A stretch of DNA of 46,622 nt from a virus: positions 1 through 46,622 of IMG/VR virus record IMGVR_UViG_3300035698_007752. One strand, given 5' to 3'. How positions within the stretch are numbered: the stretch's first letter is position 1; every line of letters begins with the position of its first letter. This document shows positions 1 through 8,603 of the stretch, in pieces. Under the pieces are notes generated by a model, which searched no databases, had not been told where the DNA came from, and saw only the letters and a program-made list of their open reading frames with translations. The translations under genes and the position numbers were made by a program.

Positions 1-127
1 TATATTAGAACTCAATCAGTATTACCTCAAGCAGATTTAATTAGGTTAGTTAATCTCATGCAACTAGATACTGACGAGCTTGGTATTAATCCGCTGTTCA
101 GTCTAGCTGGTAGGTTAAATAAGAATA
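1..127. repeat. terminal direct repeat, left copy
   Basis: Bases 1-127 are identical to 46496-46622. The repeat lies inside one reading frame that continues correctly across the join. It therefore marks a circularly closing contig, not a gene duplication. The length of 127 is a common assembler k-mer size, so it may be an assembly overlap and not a physical terminal redundancy. Confidence 0.97.
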
Positions 128-2847
128 GAGATTACTTTGGTAACCAGATAGAAAACTTTACTGGAGAAAAAGGTAAGTTCCTTGAAACAACATTTAATAA
201 AAGAAACATAGAAAAACTTAAGATCATTCCAATACTTAATGAAGTTAATAAATTACTTGGAGGTTCTGCAACAGATGCAGATAAGCTACCCTTCAAGTTC
301 AGACTAGAACAAGTGATATCTCCACTAGGAGTTACACTCAAAGACTCAGAAGAGGTTAAGTTCTTTGGCTTACTCGAAGAGGAGGCAGAACTTAAGGGGT
401 CTTATGAATCTGGTCTCGAGTCTCTATATACAAAGTATTATGCCAAGGAGAAAACATTTAAAGGCGAAGAAGTATACGAAGAGAATGTTAAGCAACTAGA
501 AAAACTTTTATTAGATAAAGGTGTTAGTCAATTAGGAATGGCTAAGCTTAAGATCAAGGCTCTAAAGAAGTCTATCAAGATGAAGATTAAAGAACAGCAG
601 TTAGATAAGGTTGAAGAACGAGGTAAAGGATTTAGTATGGATACGATAGAAAGAAACATTAAGAACTTCTTTGAACCTACACCAGAGTTAAGAGCAAGAG
701 ATATCACAAGAGAGTTATACGATTTAATAGTACCAGAAGTAGCACAGACTCCAGAAGAAGCTAAGAAATTAAACTACAAGCCAGTACAAATAAATCAAGA
801 TGGACATGGGTTATATACTTCAGATGAAGGATTCCTAGTTACAATTAATGATAAAGGTGGAATAGGTATGGACCCAATGGGAGCAGTAGGTTCTCTGAAG
901 TCTACAGTTGCTAAGGCAGGTAAAGAAGTAGCACGGAAGACAGTCTTTGCTGGGTTCAAAGATATATCATCGAATGTACTTAAACAGATGGAAGGGAAAT
1001 TTAGAGTAAGTAAACAATTCGTTAATGATTTACTTAAGAGACCTATCATGACAAAGGGAGAGAAAGCTATAGTACAAGAAGTACTTGACGAATTCGATGG
1101 TAAGAGAATACCCGTAGAAGAATTTGCTAATAAAGTTAAAGCTAAGCTTCTACCATTAGAGACTGAGCAAGCTTTCTCGAATGGGAAAGTAATTACGAAA
1201 TGGGAAGACGTAGCTTTAACAGACGATTTAAGAGGTAACGTTTCTAACTACTACGAGAATATATACGAGTCTCCTATAAAAACAGGAGGTGGTACTCATC
1301 ATTTCCCAGGGCAAATTAATGCAAATAACTACTTTGCTCATACACGTATAGAAGACATGGCAGATAATCAAACGAGAAGAGTTATAGAGTTACAATCTGA
1401 TTTATTCCAAAGGGGTAGACTTGCTAGAGAAGGAGCGAATCTTACTGGCTTTTCTAAAACTGATATCGCAATCCAAGATCGAAGTGGCTTTAAGTCTGCA
1501 GCAATCGATGAGGCTAGGGAGAGTATTGCAAAAAGAGAAAAAGAAATAGCACAGTTAGAACCATACAAGAATATATGGTACGAGAGACTAGTCAGAGAAG
1601 AGATTAAGAAGGCAGGGCAATCAGATGTAAAGAAATTACAATTCCCAACTGGTAAGACTGCAATGGAGATCGAACAACTAACTGGTGAAATAAGTCGAGA
1701 CGCATTAGAAGATTTCGTAGAAGGATCTATTCATCAGCACCAAGGGAGAGACTGGGTAGTAACGAGTGTGCATGCAAGTGAAGGTGATCTATCTGCATTC
1801 CCAATTGATAAGCTAGATGATATTAATAAAAAATTCGATACAGAAATAACAGTTGACGATATAGTAAACTTTGACCTAGATGCTAAAGTAGACCGAGACA
1901 TTCTTGACCAAGTAGAAGATGCAATAGCAGACTTAGAAGAAAATATAGCAGCAGAAGATGTACTGAATATTAATCACTCAGTATATAAATTCTACGAGAA
2001 CACAATGCAGAAGTACTTGAAGAAGGTAAAGCCAGGAATGAAAAGAATAACTGACTCACAAGGCGTTGAATGGTTCGAGATACCAATAGACGAAGCAGAT
2101 AAAGTAAACCCAGTAGATGCATTCTCTAAGTTTGCTATACCAATTACTATGATGGACCAGTTCAGAAATGATAAAGAAACAGTAACAGATGATAAAGGAA
2201 AAGATACAGAACAGTTTACTTATCAAGATCCTGTAGGATTTCTTAAGTATCATCCTTCATTACAATATCCCGATACAGTCACGACTAAAGAAGAAAAGGC
2301 TAGCGCATTACAGAAGGCAGCAAACGAGGATAAGAAAAGGAAGAAAGTTATAGTAGACAGAGACAATAGGTCAGTAGATGTAAATGATATTAATACTCTG
2401 ACTTCGATTTATAAAGTTAAGAAAGACTGGGGCAAAGAAGCAACGATAGGTAACATAGATCTTACTACTCACAAGTACGCTACAAGTACAGAGCATGTAG
2501 AGAGAATCAAAGATATCTACGAGAATACTAAAGACTATACAGTAGAAGAAATGGAAGCAGACTTCAGAAGACTAGGTAGCCAACTCCAATACATTACAGA
2601 AGACCTAGAAAAAGTATTAGGTCACTTTGAAATAACACCAGGAGAATTCACAGCAGTAGTAAGGCAGGACTCTCAAGCAGGTACTACTGGGGCGGGATCT
2701 AGAACTAAGAACCCTGGTAATATAGGTAACGTAGATGATGGAAGTACTATTACATTCGGTACATGGATAGAAGGATCTACAGCTGCAATACGTAACCTAG
2801 CAGAACGCAAAGTTAAAGAAACAAAGATAGCTAAAAACGAGGAGTAA
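1..2847 (+). CDS. giant virion protein, C-terminal part (residues ~791-1737)
   Basis: This is the continuation of the gene that starts at 44129. Base 1 is the first base of a codon, and joining the ends gives one 1,737-residue protein. An internal ATG at 58 is residue 809 of the joined protein and probably not a real start. Around residues 1215-1260 there is a block with YFAHTR followed by ELQSDLFQRGR; I recall similar blocks in large polyvalent phage proteins that enter the cell with the DNA. The last ~50 residues (from ~1688) contain NPGNIGN and a downstream FGTW...NLAER pattern. This resembles the NPGN-type region of phage muramidases or transglycosylases, though no full catalytic domain can be claimed. 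The rest is charged and helical. By size and last position in the late operon it most resembles an internal or ejection protein. The gene ends with TAA just before a bidirectional terminator. Confidence 0.85.
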   Translation, partial: YIRTQSVLPQADLIRLVNLMQLDTDELGINPLFSLAGRLNKNRDYFGNQIENFTGEKGKFLETTFNKRNIEKLKIIPILNEVNKLLGGSATDADKLPFKFRLEQVISPLGVTLKDSEEVKFFGLLEEEAELKGSYESGLESLYTKYYAKEKTFKGEEVYEENVKQLEKLLLDKGVSQLGMAKLKIKALKKSIKMKIKEQQLDKVEERGKGFSMDTIERNIKNFFEPTPELRARDITRELYDLIVPEVAQTPEEAKKLNYKPVQINQDGHGLYTSDEGFLVTINDKGGIGMDPMGAVGSLKSTVAKAGKEVARKTVFAGFKDISSNVLKQMEGKFRVSKQFVNDLLKRPIMTKGEKAIVQEVLDEFDGKRIPVEEFANKVKAKLLPLETEQAFSNGKVITKWEDVALTDDLRGNVSNYYENIYESPIKTGGGTHHFPGQINANNYFAHTRIEDMADNQTRRVIELQSDLFQRGRLAREGANLTGFSKTDIAIQDRSGFKSAAIDEARESIAKREKEIAQLEPYKNIWYERLVREEIKKAGQSDVKKLQFPTGKTAMEIEQLTGEISRDALEDFVEGSIHQHQGRDWVVTSVHASEGDLSAFPIDKLDDINKKFDTEITVDDIVNFDLDAKVDRDILDQVEDAIADLEENIAAEDVLNINHSVYKFYENTMQKYLKKVKPGMKRITDSQGVEWFEIPIDEADKVNPVDAFSKFAIPITMMDQFRNDKETVTDDKGKDTEQFTYQDPVGFLKYHPSLQYPDTVTTKEEKASALQKAANEDKKRKKVIVDRDNRSVDVNDINTLTSIYKVKKDWGKEATIGNIDLTTHKYATSTEHVERIKDIYENTKDYTVEEMEADFRRLGSQLQYITEDLEKVLGHFEITPGEFTAVVRQDSQAGTTGAGSRTKNPGNIGNVDDGSTITFGTWIEGSTAAIRNLAERKVKETKIAKNEE

Positions 2848-2860
2848 TACACACAAAAAA

Positions 2861-2914
2861 AAGCTCGCATTACTAATGCTAGATCTAGGTCTAGTATATA
2901 TAGTATGCGAGCTT
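2861..2914. terminator. bidirectional terminator between convergent operons
   Basis: A perfect 10-bp inverted repeat (2861-2870 with 2905-2914, AAGCTCGCAT) can extend by a further four pairs past a one-base bulge. The loop contains nested CTAGATCTAG palindromes. An A-run at 2855-2862 supplies a U-tract for minus-strand transcripts. It lies between the end of the plus-strand late operon and the end of the minus-strand replication operon. Confidence 0.75.
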
Positions 2915-2959
2915 CTTTGCGTTTAAATGCGAGACGTTTTGGAGTACTGGCTAGCTGAT

Positions 2960-3142
2960 TTATAACAGCTTTAAGTAATGCAATATCTTGTATATCCTTG
3001 TACCCTGTATCTCGTCGATAATACTACCAAGTCTTGTTATTTCATTCTCACAATCTTCAATCGTAACTCTTTCCTTCATAAACTTCTTTGCTCTATAAAC
3101 CATTGCTGGTGAAACAATTAGCATTGGCTCAAGATTCATCAT
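2960..3142 (-). CDS. small hypothetical protein, last gene of minus operon
   Basis: 60 residues, not recognised. The start codon overlaps the stop of the upstream gene as ATGA (3139-3142), which implies translational coupling and supports this start. The middle is charged and helical (RAKKFMKERVTIEDCENEI). It is the last gene before the terminator at 2861-2914 and part of a chain of four microproteins following the DHH phosphoesterase. Confidence 0.6.
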   Translation of the reverse strand: MMNLEPMLIVSPAMVYRAKKFMKERVTIEDCENEITRLGSIIDEIQGTRIYKILHYLKLL

Positions 3143-3300
3143 ATTACATCTATGAACTTAGTTAATTTAACTGAAACAATTTCGTTCATAGGAAATTGCT
3201 TAGAAATCTTTCTCTCTGCTTTAGAGGTACTTGAAGATTTAACTAGGTACCTTTCTTTTTTATCTTCGTCATTGACGATTACTACTTCGTAATAATTCAT
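3139..3300 (-). CDS. small hypothetical protein
   Basis: 53 residues starting MNYYEVVIVNDEDKKERY. A longer frame reaches 3354, but the start at 3300 makes an ATGA overlap with the upstream microprotein, matching the coupling of its neighbours, so I prefer it. The protein is a short, charged, probably alpha/beta fold with alternating hydrophobic stretches (VVIVND, YLVKSS, IVSVKL). No family recognised. Confidence 0.55.
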   Translation of the reverse strand: MNYYEVVIVNDEDKKERYLVKSSSTSKAERKISKQFPMNEIVSVKLTKFIDVI

Positions 3301-3446
3301 TTCTTTATAACCGGTATTCTCATTCCGCATCTTTGGCATTGATAAGCAATGCACGATGCAGGAAGAAAGAGCATCGGTTTTTTATGTTTAATTTTACATA
3401 AGAAACTCTTTTTAAATTTCTTCTTATCTATTTTCTTAGGTATCAT
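3297..3446 (-). CDS. Cys-containing microprotein, possible zinc ribbon
   Basis: 49 residues, read by hand. It begins MIPKKIDKKKFKKSFLC, and the C-terminal half has CIAYQCQRCG. The four cysteines (about residues 17, 32, 37, 40) with a CxxC pair suggest a small metal-binding fold. It overlaps both neighbours by ATGA (3443-3446 upstream and 3297-3300 downstream), which is the strongest evidence that it is real. The basic N-terminus would suit nucleic-acid binding; this is inference. Confidence 0.55.
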   Translation of the reverse strand: MIPKKIDKKKFKKSFLCKIKHKKPMLFLPASCIAYQCQRCGMRIPVIKK

Positions 3447-3595
3447 ATTACTATATTAAATGGGTCGTTACATATCCATGCTAGAAAGGCGACTAGACAA
3501 TACAGAGCAAAGCATGCTGCTATAAATATTATAATTATAAATAGCACTACTATAACGTAGACTAGAAAGTCATCTACTTCTTTACTCATCCTCAT
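3443..3595 (-). CDS. single-span membrane microprotein
   Basis: 50 residues, read by hand. A short charged N-terminus (MRMSKEVDDF) is followed by an almost continuous hydrophobic stretch of about 30 residues (VYVIVVLFIIIIFIAACF, then more). It should be an inner-membrane peptide. Its ATG overlaps the stop of the DHH phosphoesterase gene as ATGA (3592-3595), and its stop overlaps the next start the same way. It could be an antiholin, an exclusion protein or another membrane effector; nothing in the sequence decides. Confidence 0.6.
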   Translation of the reverse strand: MRMSKEVDDFLVYVIVVLFIIIIFIAACFALYCLVAFLAWICNDPFNIVI

Positions 3596-4473
3596 TTAAT
3601 TATATAACCTCCTGCTCCTTTGTGTCCTCCTCCTCCATGCTTCTTAGCTATCTCTGAGACATCGACCTTGCCATCAGAATATAAGCTAACTTTCTTTACT
3701 CCATCTATATCAGTATAGACTTCTATATATTCTACCTTATCATACTTCGTATTATCCCTCATCAATATTACTGCTATACCCATTGGGTAATGCTTCTTAG
3801 CTTCTATTGCTAAGAAGAATCTTTTATCTTCATCAATCTTTAACTTACCAGTAAGCAAGATCTCTGAGATCTCTGTCTCTTCTTTAATCTTTAAACCAGT
3901 TGCTTCTATCTCTTCTTCAGCAGTGAACTGTCTGAAGTCAGCAAATGATTGTACAAATAAATCTATTCCTAGTTTCTTAAAGTAATAGTTTAATAATACT
4001 CCAGTCTTTCGATATGGAGAATCTAACTTCCAAGAATCCCATGCGTCAATTTGATTTACTGTATGCTTATATACTTCGACATTACCTGCATGAAGTAACT
4101 GCCAGAATAAAAATGTAGCAGAATTTCTTTCGTCGAAGCACACGTTAGCAATATTATTTGATAAGTAGTCTCTAGATTTATGATGATCAATTATATGTAC
4201 TCTTTCATCTTCGAGTAATGCCTTACCAAGATGCTCTGAGGGTGACATATCTGCAAAGATTATTAAGTCATAATTGATTTTGTTTTCTAAGAGACGATCA
4301 GATACTAAGTCATCAATCATATCGTACCCAATATAATGTCTTTCTACATTAGGTGCATGCTCATTAAATTGTAGAGCATAGTTGAAAGCTATTGCACAAC
4401 CTGCTCCATCAAGATCTGTATGAGTAATGAAGAGTATGTACTTAGCTTCTTTTATTTTTTCTCTTAAGTTCAT
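3592..4473 (-). CDS. DHH/DHHA1-family phosphoesterase
   Basis: 293 residues. N-terminal DHH domain motifs: HTDLDGAGC (metal-binding DxDG), FADMSPSE, IIDHHKS (the DHH signature) and VNQIDAWDSW. The C-terminus ends in HGGGGHKGAGG, the glycine-rich DHHA1 substrate-binding motif. Families with this layout include NrnA-type nano-RNases and RecJ-like 5'-3' exonucleases; the size fits the NrnA/oligoribonuclease type. In a phage replication operon it would plausibly recycle short oligonucleotides or trim DNA ends. A longer frame starts at 4542, but the ATG at 4473 sits one base after the upstream stop and the DHH domain begins just after it, so I use it. The TGA stop overlaps the next ATG. Confidence 0.85.
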   Translation of the reverse strand: MNLREKIKEAKYILFITHTDLDGAGCAIAFNYALQFNEHAPNVERHYIGYDMIDDLVSDRLLENKINYDLIIFADMSPSEHLGKALLEDERVHIIDHHKSRDYLSNNIANVCFDERNSATFLFWQLLHAGNVEVYKHTVNQIDAWDSWKLDSPYRKTGVLLNYYFKKLGIDLFVQSFADFRQFTAEEEIEATGLKIKEETEISEILLTGKLKIDEDKRFFLAIEAKKHYPMGIAVILMRDNTKYDKVEYIEVYTDIDGVKKVSLYSDGKVDVSEIAKKHGGGGHKGAGGYIIK

Positions 4474-4474
4474 A

Positions 4475-4945
4475 TTATTTACATTGTGCATAACATATAC
4501 CAATAGAGTTCTGTAACTCTTTGACATTCTGTAAGCAACCATTATGTGCTATATTAATTTTTTCTTGGTACTCTAAGCATTTATCTATTGCTGCTTTGTA
4601 ACCTGAGAGTGTAATAATCTCTTTCTCTAATTCTACTACCCTTTGCATTGCTTCCCATGCTCCATCATTGCAGTACATTAATTCGTTCTCGTACTGAATA
4701 TACTTATCTGTTACGTTGTCTTCTGTAAATGCTAGACCTTCTACTTCTGGAGTCTTAGCTTCTGAGACACATGGTACTGAACTGCATTTACCAGTACTCT
4801 TTGGAATATAGACTGTCTTAGATTCACAGACATTAGTACCATTACTTATATCTAATACTAAAACCCATAGACCGTATGCTGCAGATATTAACATTAGTAT
4901 TACTATTAATGTAAGAAAGAAATCCCCTACTGTTTTATATTTCAT
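4475..4945 (-). CDS. membrane-anchored, Cys-rich coiled-coil protein
   Basis: 156 residues. An N-terminal transmembrane segment (FFLTLIVILMLISAAYGLWV, about residues 9-28) follows a short basic start, placing the C-terminus outside the membrane. The external part has several Cys residues (VCESK, KCSSVPC, YCNDG, KCLEYQ, GCLQN, ICYAQC) and a heptad-like helix (VVELEKEIITLSGYK). The start at 4945 gives an ATGA overlap with the VRR-NUC gene. Anchored coiled coils of this kind include i-spanins and superinfection-exclusion proteins, but the position among replication genes does not favour a lysis role. Function unknown. Confidence 0.7.
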   Translation of the reverse strand: MKYKTVGDFFLTLIVILMLISAAYGLWVLVLDISNGTNVCESKTVYIPKSTGKCSSVPCVSEAKTPEVEGLAFTEDNVTDKYIQYENELMYCNDGAWEAMQRVVELEKEIITLSGYKAAIDKCLEYQEKINIAHNGCLQNVKELQNSIGICYAQCK

Positions 4946-5295
4946 ACACATTCTCTTAAAATTTTAATTATATCTTCACCAGACCTACACATTATAGCAT
5001 TGAACTCTTTGCAATCATTGAAGGACTCGATAAAGTCTTTCTGAACTTTAGATAGTTTACCCTTAGAAGATTTCATTTCAATAAACATAAAATCTTTCTT
5101 CTCTCTATTGATAGCTATTAAGTCTGGAACTCCTTTATCTTTATCTTCCTTCTTCTTGTATGCAACGAATCCCTTCCTGCAACCAGCGGGTATACCACCG
5201 TTGTATATTTTATACACATGGTATCCCCTCGACTCTAGCGCAGCTACTACATCATTAGTAGTTCTAGTTTCTTCTTGTTGCTTTCTCTTAGCCAT
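4942..5295 (-). CDS. VRR-NUC domain nuclease
   Basis: 117 residues, a minimal single-domain PD-(D/E)XK nuclease. The catalytic core is visible: GVPDLIAI supplies the Asp after an upstream basic helix, and FIEMKSSKGKLS supplies the ExK pair, followed by the usual Q-containing helix (KVQKDFIESF). Stand-alone VRR-NUC proteins are common in phages and act as structure-specific or Holliday-junction-type nucleases, so resolution of replication intermediates before packaging is the likely role. Its start overlaps the upstream stop by 8 bases and its TGA overlaps the next ATG, so it is coupled on both sides. Confidence 0.85.
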   Translation of the reverse strand: MAKRKQQEETRTTNDVVAALESRGYHVYKIYNGGIPAGCRKGFVAYKKKEDKDKGVPDLIAINREKKDFMFIEMKSSKGKLSKVQKDFIESFNDCKEFNAIMCRSGEDIIKILRECV

Positions 5296-6145
5296 CTGCT
5301 CTTAAGCCACAACCTGTGTCTGGACTTTTATTAGATGCATCATGACCATGACCCTTGTTCTCTATATCTCTTCCAATTCCAACGTCAAATGAACTCTTTA
5401 CTTTTCTAAATCCTGCAGGCTTAACTTCTTCTTCGTGATATCTTATATCTCCAGCATTTGCTACCTCTTCGATTGCATCTGCATTTGTTAATACTGCAGA
5501 CATAGTTGCTTCGCATAAGTCATCAATCTTATCATTCAATTCACTGATAACTTTATTCTGTGAACTAATCTGAGATTTTAGATCTCTTGTATTCTTAGTA
5601 AGCATTGACTCTAATTGGTCATGACTTACGAATGAACGTTCTAAGTTACATACTCTATTGAATATATTCTTTAGATCGTTCAGGTTATCTCTTAACCATT
5701 TTAATCCTTTGTACATAGATGTTTTTTCTTTAATTTTATTATTTATATAATCTGTTGAATAAGCTTTGCCCATCATTGAGTACATCCAAGTAGCTGCTTG
5801 GTCATTAGAATGTTGATGCATCTTCGTAAAGAAATTCTGCTTATAGTATGGAGTACTTATCATTATAACTGATTCATCTTTACCTCCTTTCTCTGCTATA
5901 TCTATTCCAATACTATACTTTCTTTTCTCCCATCCTTCGTGTTGTATTACTTGACCTTTCAATACGTCAGCTAGTACTCTATCTAATTCTCCATCTCCTA
6001 CCAAATCTAACGTTGTACCTCCTTCTGGTATATCAAACAAAGCATTTTCGTTTTTGAACTTTACTCTTGGCCTTCCGAATATTTTGTGAGGTTGATTCCA
6101 ACTGGGCATCAACAGACTCTGCTTTGACTCTTGTGTCGATTTCAT
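5288..6145 (-). CDS. unknown protein with RNase H-like motif and coiled coil
   Basis: 285 residues from the ATG at 6145; an ATG at 6109 is an alternative. Both overlap the 3' end of the polymerase gene by about 80-110 bases in another frame, which is long for this genome. Around residue 80 it reads YSIGIDIAEKGGKDESVIMI. This resembles the first acidic motif of RNase H-fold nucleases and this phage's own terminase motif (GVDVAGEGRDESAIV). No second or third acidic motif is obvious. Residues about 155-235 form a long coiled coil (LESMLTKNTRDLKSQIS and onwards), and the C-terminus is polar and Gly/His-rich. The place between polymerase and VRR-NUC suggests a DNA-metabolism role; the specific activity is unknown. 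Confidence 0.6.
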   Translation of the reverse strand: MKSTQESKQSLLMPSWNQPHKIFGRPRVKFKNENALFDIPEGGTTLDLVGDGELDRVLADVLKGQVIQHEGWEKRKYSIGIDIAEKGGKDESVIMISTPYYKQNFFTKMHQHSNDQAATWMYSMMGKAYSTDYINNKIKEKTSMYKGLKWLRDNLNDLKNIFNRVCNLERSFVSHDQLESMLTKNTRDLKSQISSQNKVISELNDKIDDLCEATMSAVLTNADAIEEVANAGDIRYHEEEVKPAGFRKVKSSFDVGIGRDIENKGHGHDASNKSPDTGCGLRADG

Positions 6146-8459
6146 ATTGTTTCCAATCGTGCTCAGGATGTACTACTTCTAGCACTCTCATAAGCATCGG
6201 ATAAAATTTATGATTCCAATAGTATACAGCATCGTACTGGCCCTTCTTGTATACGTGAATACTTGTACCAGTTATTCCTTGACCTCTAGTCTTATCTGTA
6301 ACTATATATCTAACGTAACTTCCTCTCTCCCAAGCATTCTGACCGTCCTCTTGTATATTATTATCTCTTAACCATCTTGCTACTTTAACATGAGCAAGTG
6401 ATGATGGTTTCCTACTAATCTCATCACCATCTTCATCTCTCTTAACTTTATCGTACTCTTCTATTTCTTTTGTGAGATGGCCATTGATAAGTAATTGTTT
6501 CTTAGTTAATGTCATAGAGAATACTTTATCTCTGTATTTCAATATGTACTTTAATATATCTGCTAGAGTAGCATCTTCTAACATAATCATTTCAAATAAC
6601 TTTACTTGTTTCTTTGCAGCAATTGGAACAGTCTCTCTTCTTCTTGCTTCAACTCCTACGTAAATAAGTTCGTCACCCTCTTTCTTGATATACTTTTTCT
6701 TAGTTCCAAATAATAATACCTTATCATAGACTGCTTCTACTTTCAAATCGATATAACTCTTTGTAACATTAAACTCTTTAAATAAATGATAAGCAATAAA
6801 AGTATTTATTTTACTATGAAATTCTTCTGGATCTATTGTCTTACCATTAACAAATACAGAATCAGTATCTCCATATAAAACTACCATACCTTCAGTCTCG
6901 AAGAAAGCTTTGATCAAAGCAATTAAGTATTGCCCTGATAATGTAATAGCTTCAGCATTCTCTAGCTTATAATACCTAGTGAATGATGCACCAAGAATAC
7001 CGTAGAAAGAATTACTCATAGTCTTAAAAGCATATTGCTTAAAATATAATTCTTCATATCTTGGATCATCATCTTTCATATCTTTCATTTCTACCTTACG
7101 TACTTGATTCCTTGCATCAAGTAAACCTTGAATCGTAGTAGGAATAATACCAGGCTCTCTCTCATATAATTGCATATTAGGTGACAGAATTTGATCATAA
7201 GTTATTGCTGCTTTATATTTATCTCCTTTACCAGTATGAACTCTATGAGTCTCTGGACTAATATTCCAAGTACGAAGTATGCTAGGATATAGACTTGTAA
7301 AATCAAAATGATATACGTCTCTATGTATACCCTTTGATGGTTCTAATACTACACCACCTTTATATCTAGATTCTTTTTGGTCGTAGTTATCTTCACTCCA
7401 TTCTGGTTTAGTAACAAACCTAACTCCTTTCGGTGCATTCCTTAGAACGTATGTATCTAATATTCTAGAGATAGCATAAAAGTTTAAGAAGTTACCAGTA
7501 ATACCATGCTCAACTATCTTCTGCTTCAATATCCTTAGTTTATCATCTATCCTTTTTACTAACCAGCAATCTTGTATATTGTATTCTCTAAGTAGATCTG
7601 GGTTATTCTCAAACATCTCGTAGATACCTTCTTCGTGATCTACCTTCTGTTCTCCTAGAAATTCTTTAGATACGTTATTCAATGAAAAGCTTCTCACCCT
7701 TTTAATCAGTTCAATGTTTCTTTTATTAATCTCTTTTAACTTCTCCATCATATCTACATGTACTTCTCCTTTGCCATGGTCTGCCCATACTCTTAACTTC
7801 TTAGCACGTTCTCTTATATATGGTACATCGAATCTTCCACTGTTCCATCCTGATATGATGTCGTACTTCTCTTCAAGTTTATACCATCGTTGTATGATCT
7901 TCTTCTCTTCTTTGTGAGTTATATAATATTCTTTACCGTCTTGATCTACTGCTGCAATTGAAACTATTCTTTCTCCACCAATAACGATCTTGTCTTGCCT
8001 ATCGTCAGTTTCAATATCGAAGTATAATATCTTATAATCTTGTGAGACTTTTAAGTCTTGGTCAATAACTAACCTCTGAGATGAAGTAAGATCTGCTTCA
8101 TAAGTTTGTACTTCCATTTCCTTAAGTTCTTCTAGTAATTCTTTCTTTGCATCTAGTAGCCAACGGCTGTTAAGATTTCTACAAAAGATTTTTACATATT
8201 TACCATCGCCAGTAGTCTTTGTAATAAGACCTTCCTTCTTTCTAGCTTTAATAAATCTACCTACTCTATTACTGTCTCTATCTTTTTTTGTTATACAGAA
8301 GTACCAGTTGTAATTCTTAATATGTAAGTAAGTCTTTACATCTGGTACATCTCTGTACATTAAAGTAATGATATCTTTTTTGTCGTAAGCTCCTATATAT
8401 TTACGTTCTGGTTCTTTAAGAAAATCTTGGTACGATATTTCTTTGTCTTGTATTAGCAT
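6033..8459 (-). CDS. family B DNA polymerase with 3'-5' exonuclease
   Basis: 808 residues; the replicative polymerase. Exonuclease motifs: LYFDIETDD (Exo I, ~residue 148), GWNSGRFDVPYI (Exo II) and YNIQDCWLV (Exo III). Polymerase motifs: DFTSLYPSIL (A, ~387), KTMSNSFYGILGA (B, ~480) and YGDTDSVF (C, ~530), then the DNA-binding TKKKYI and VEARRRETVPIA. These spacings match DNA-primed B enzymes. I see no TPR1/TPR2 insertions of protein-primed polymerases, and the genome encodes a primase, so priming by RNA or DNA is expected. It starts with ATG at 8459, which overlaps the stop of a zinc-ribbon microprotein by 7 bases. Confidence 0.96.
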   Translation of the reverse strand: MLIQDKEISYQDFLKEPERKYIGAYDKKDIITLMYRDVPDVKTYLHIKNYNWYFCITKKDRDSNRVGRFIKARKKEGLITKTTGDGKYVKIFCRNLNSRWLLDAKKELLEELKEMEVQTYEADLTSSQRLVIDQDLKVSQDYKILYFDIETDDRQDKIVIGGERIVSIAAVDQDGKEYYITHKEEKKIIQRWYKLEEKYDIISGWNSGRFDVPYIRERAKKLRVWADHGKGEVHVDMMEKLKEINKRNIELIKRVRSFSLNNVSKEFLGEQKVDHEEGIYEMFENNPDLLREYNIQDCWLVKRIDDKLRILKQKIVEHGITGNFLNFYAISRILDTYVLRNAPKGVRFVTKPEWSEDNYDQKESRYKGGVVLEPSKGIHRDVYHFDFTSLYPSILRTWNISPETHRVHTGKGDKYKAAITYDQILSPNMQLYEREPGIIPTTIQGLLDARNQVRKVEMKDMKDDDPRYEELYFKQYAFKTMSNSFYGILGASFTRYYKLENAEAITLSGQYLIALIKAFFETEGMVVLYGDTDSVFVNGKTIDPEEFHSKINTFIAYHLFKEFNVTKSYIDLKVEAVYDKVLLFGTKKKYIKKEGDELIYVGVEARRRETVPIAAKKQVKLFEMIMLEDATLADILKYILKYRDKVFSMTLTKKQLLINGHLTKEIEEYDKVKRDEDGDEISRKPSSLAHVKVARWLRDNNIQEDGQNAWERGSYVRYIVTDKTRGQGITGTSIHVYKKGQYDAVYYWNHKFYPMLMRVLEVVHPEHDWKQYEIDTRVKAESVDAQLESTSQNIRKAKSKVQKRKCFV

Positions 8460-8602
8460 AGAATATGTTTTTTACTTATAATCTTTTCACATTTTAAGCA
8501 TATGTACGTCTTATCTTTCACAATGTATTGGAAGTCATTGTGTCCACATACGCATTTGACATTCTCTCTACCGAAAGGAGTTTGTACAGTTTTTATATTC
8601 AT
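8453..8602 (-). CDS. zinc-ribbon microprotein
   Basis: 49 residues, read by hand. After MNIKTVQTPFGRENVK come CVCGH and then CLKCEK about 18 residues later: two CxC/CxxC knuckles as in a minimal zinc ribbon. It sits directly upstream of the polymerase gene and overlaps its start by 7 bases, so translation is probably coupled. A DNA- or polymerase-interacting accessory role is possible but not shown. Confidence 0.65.
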   Translation of the reverse strand: MNIKTVQTPFGRENVKCVCGHNDFQYIVKDKTYICLKCEKIISKKHILC

Positions 8603-8603
8603 A

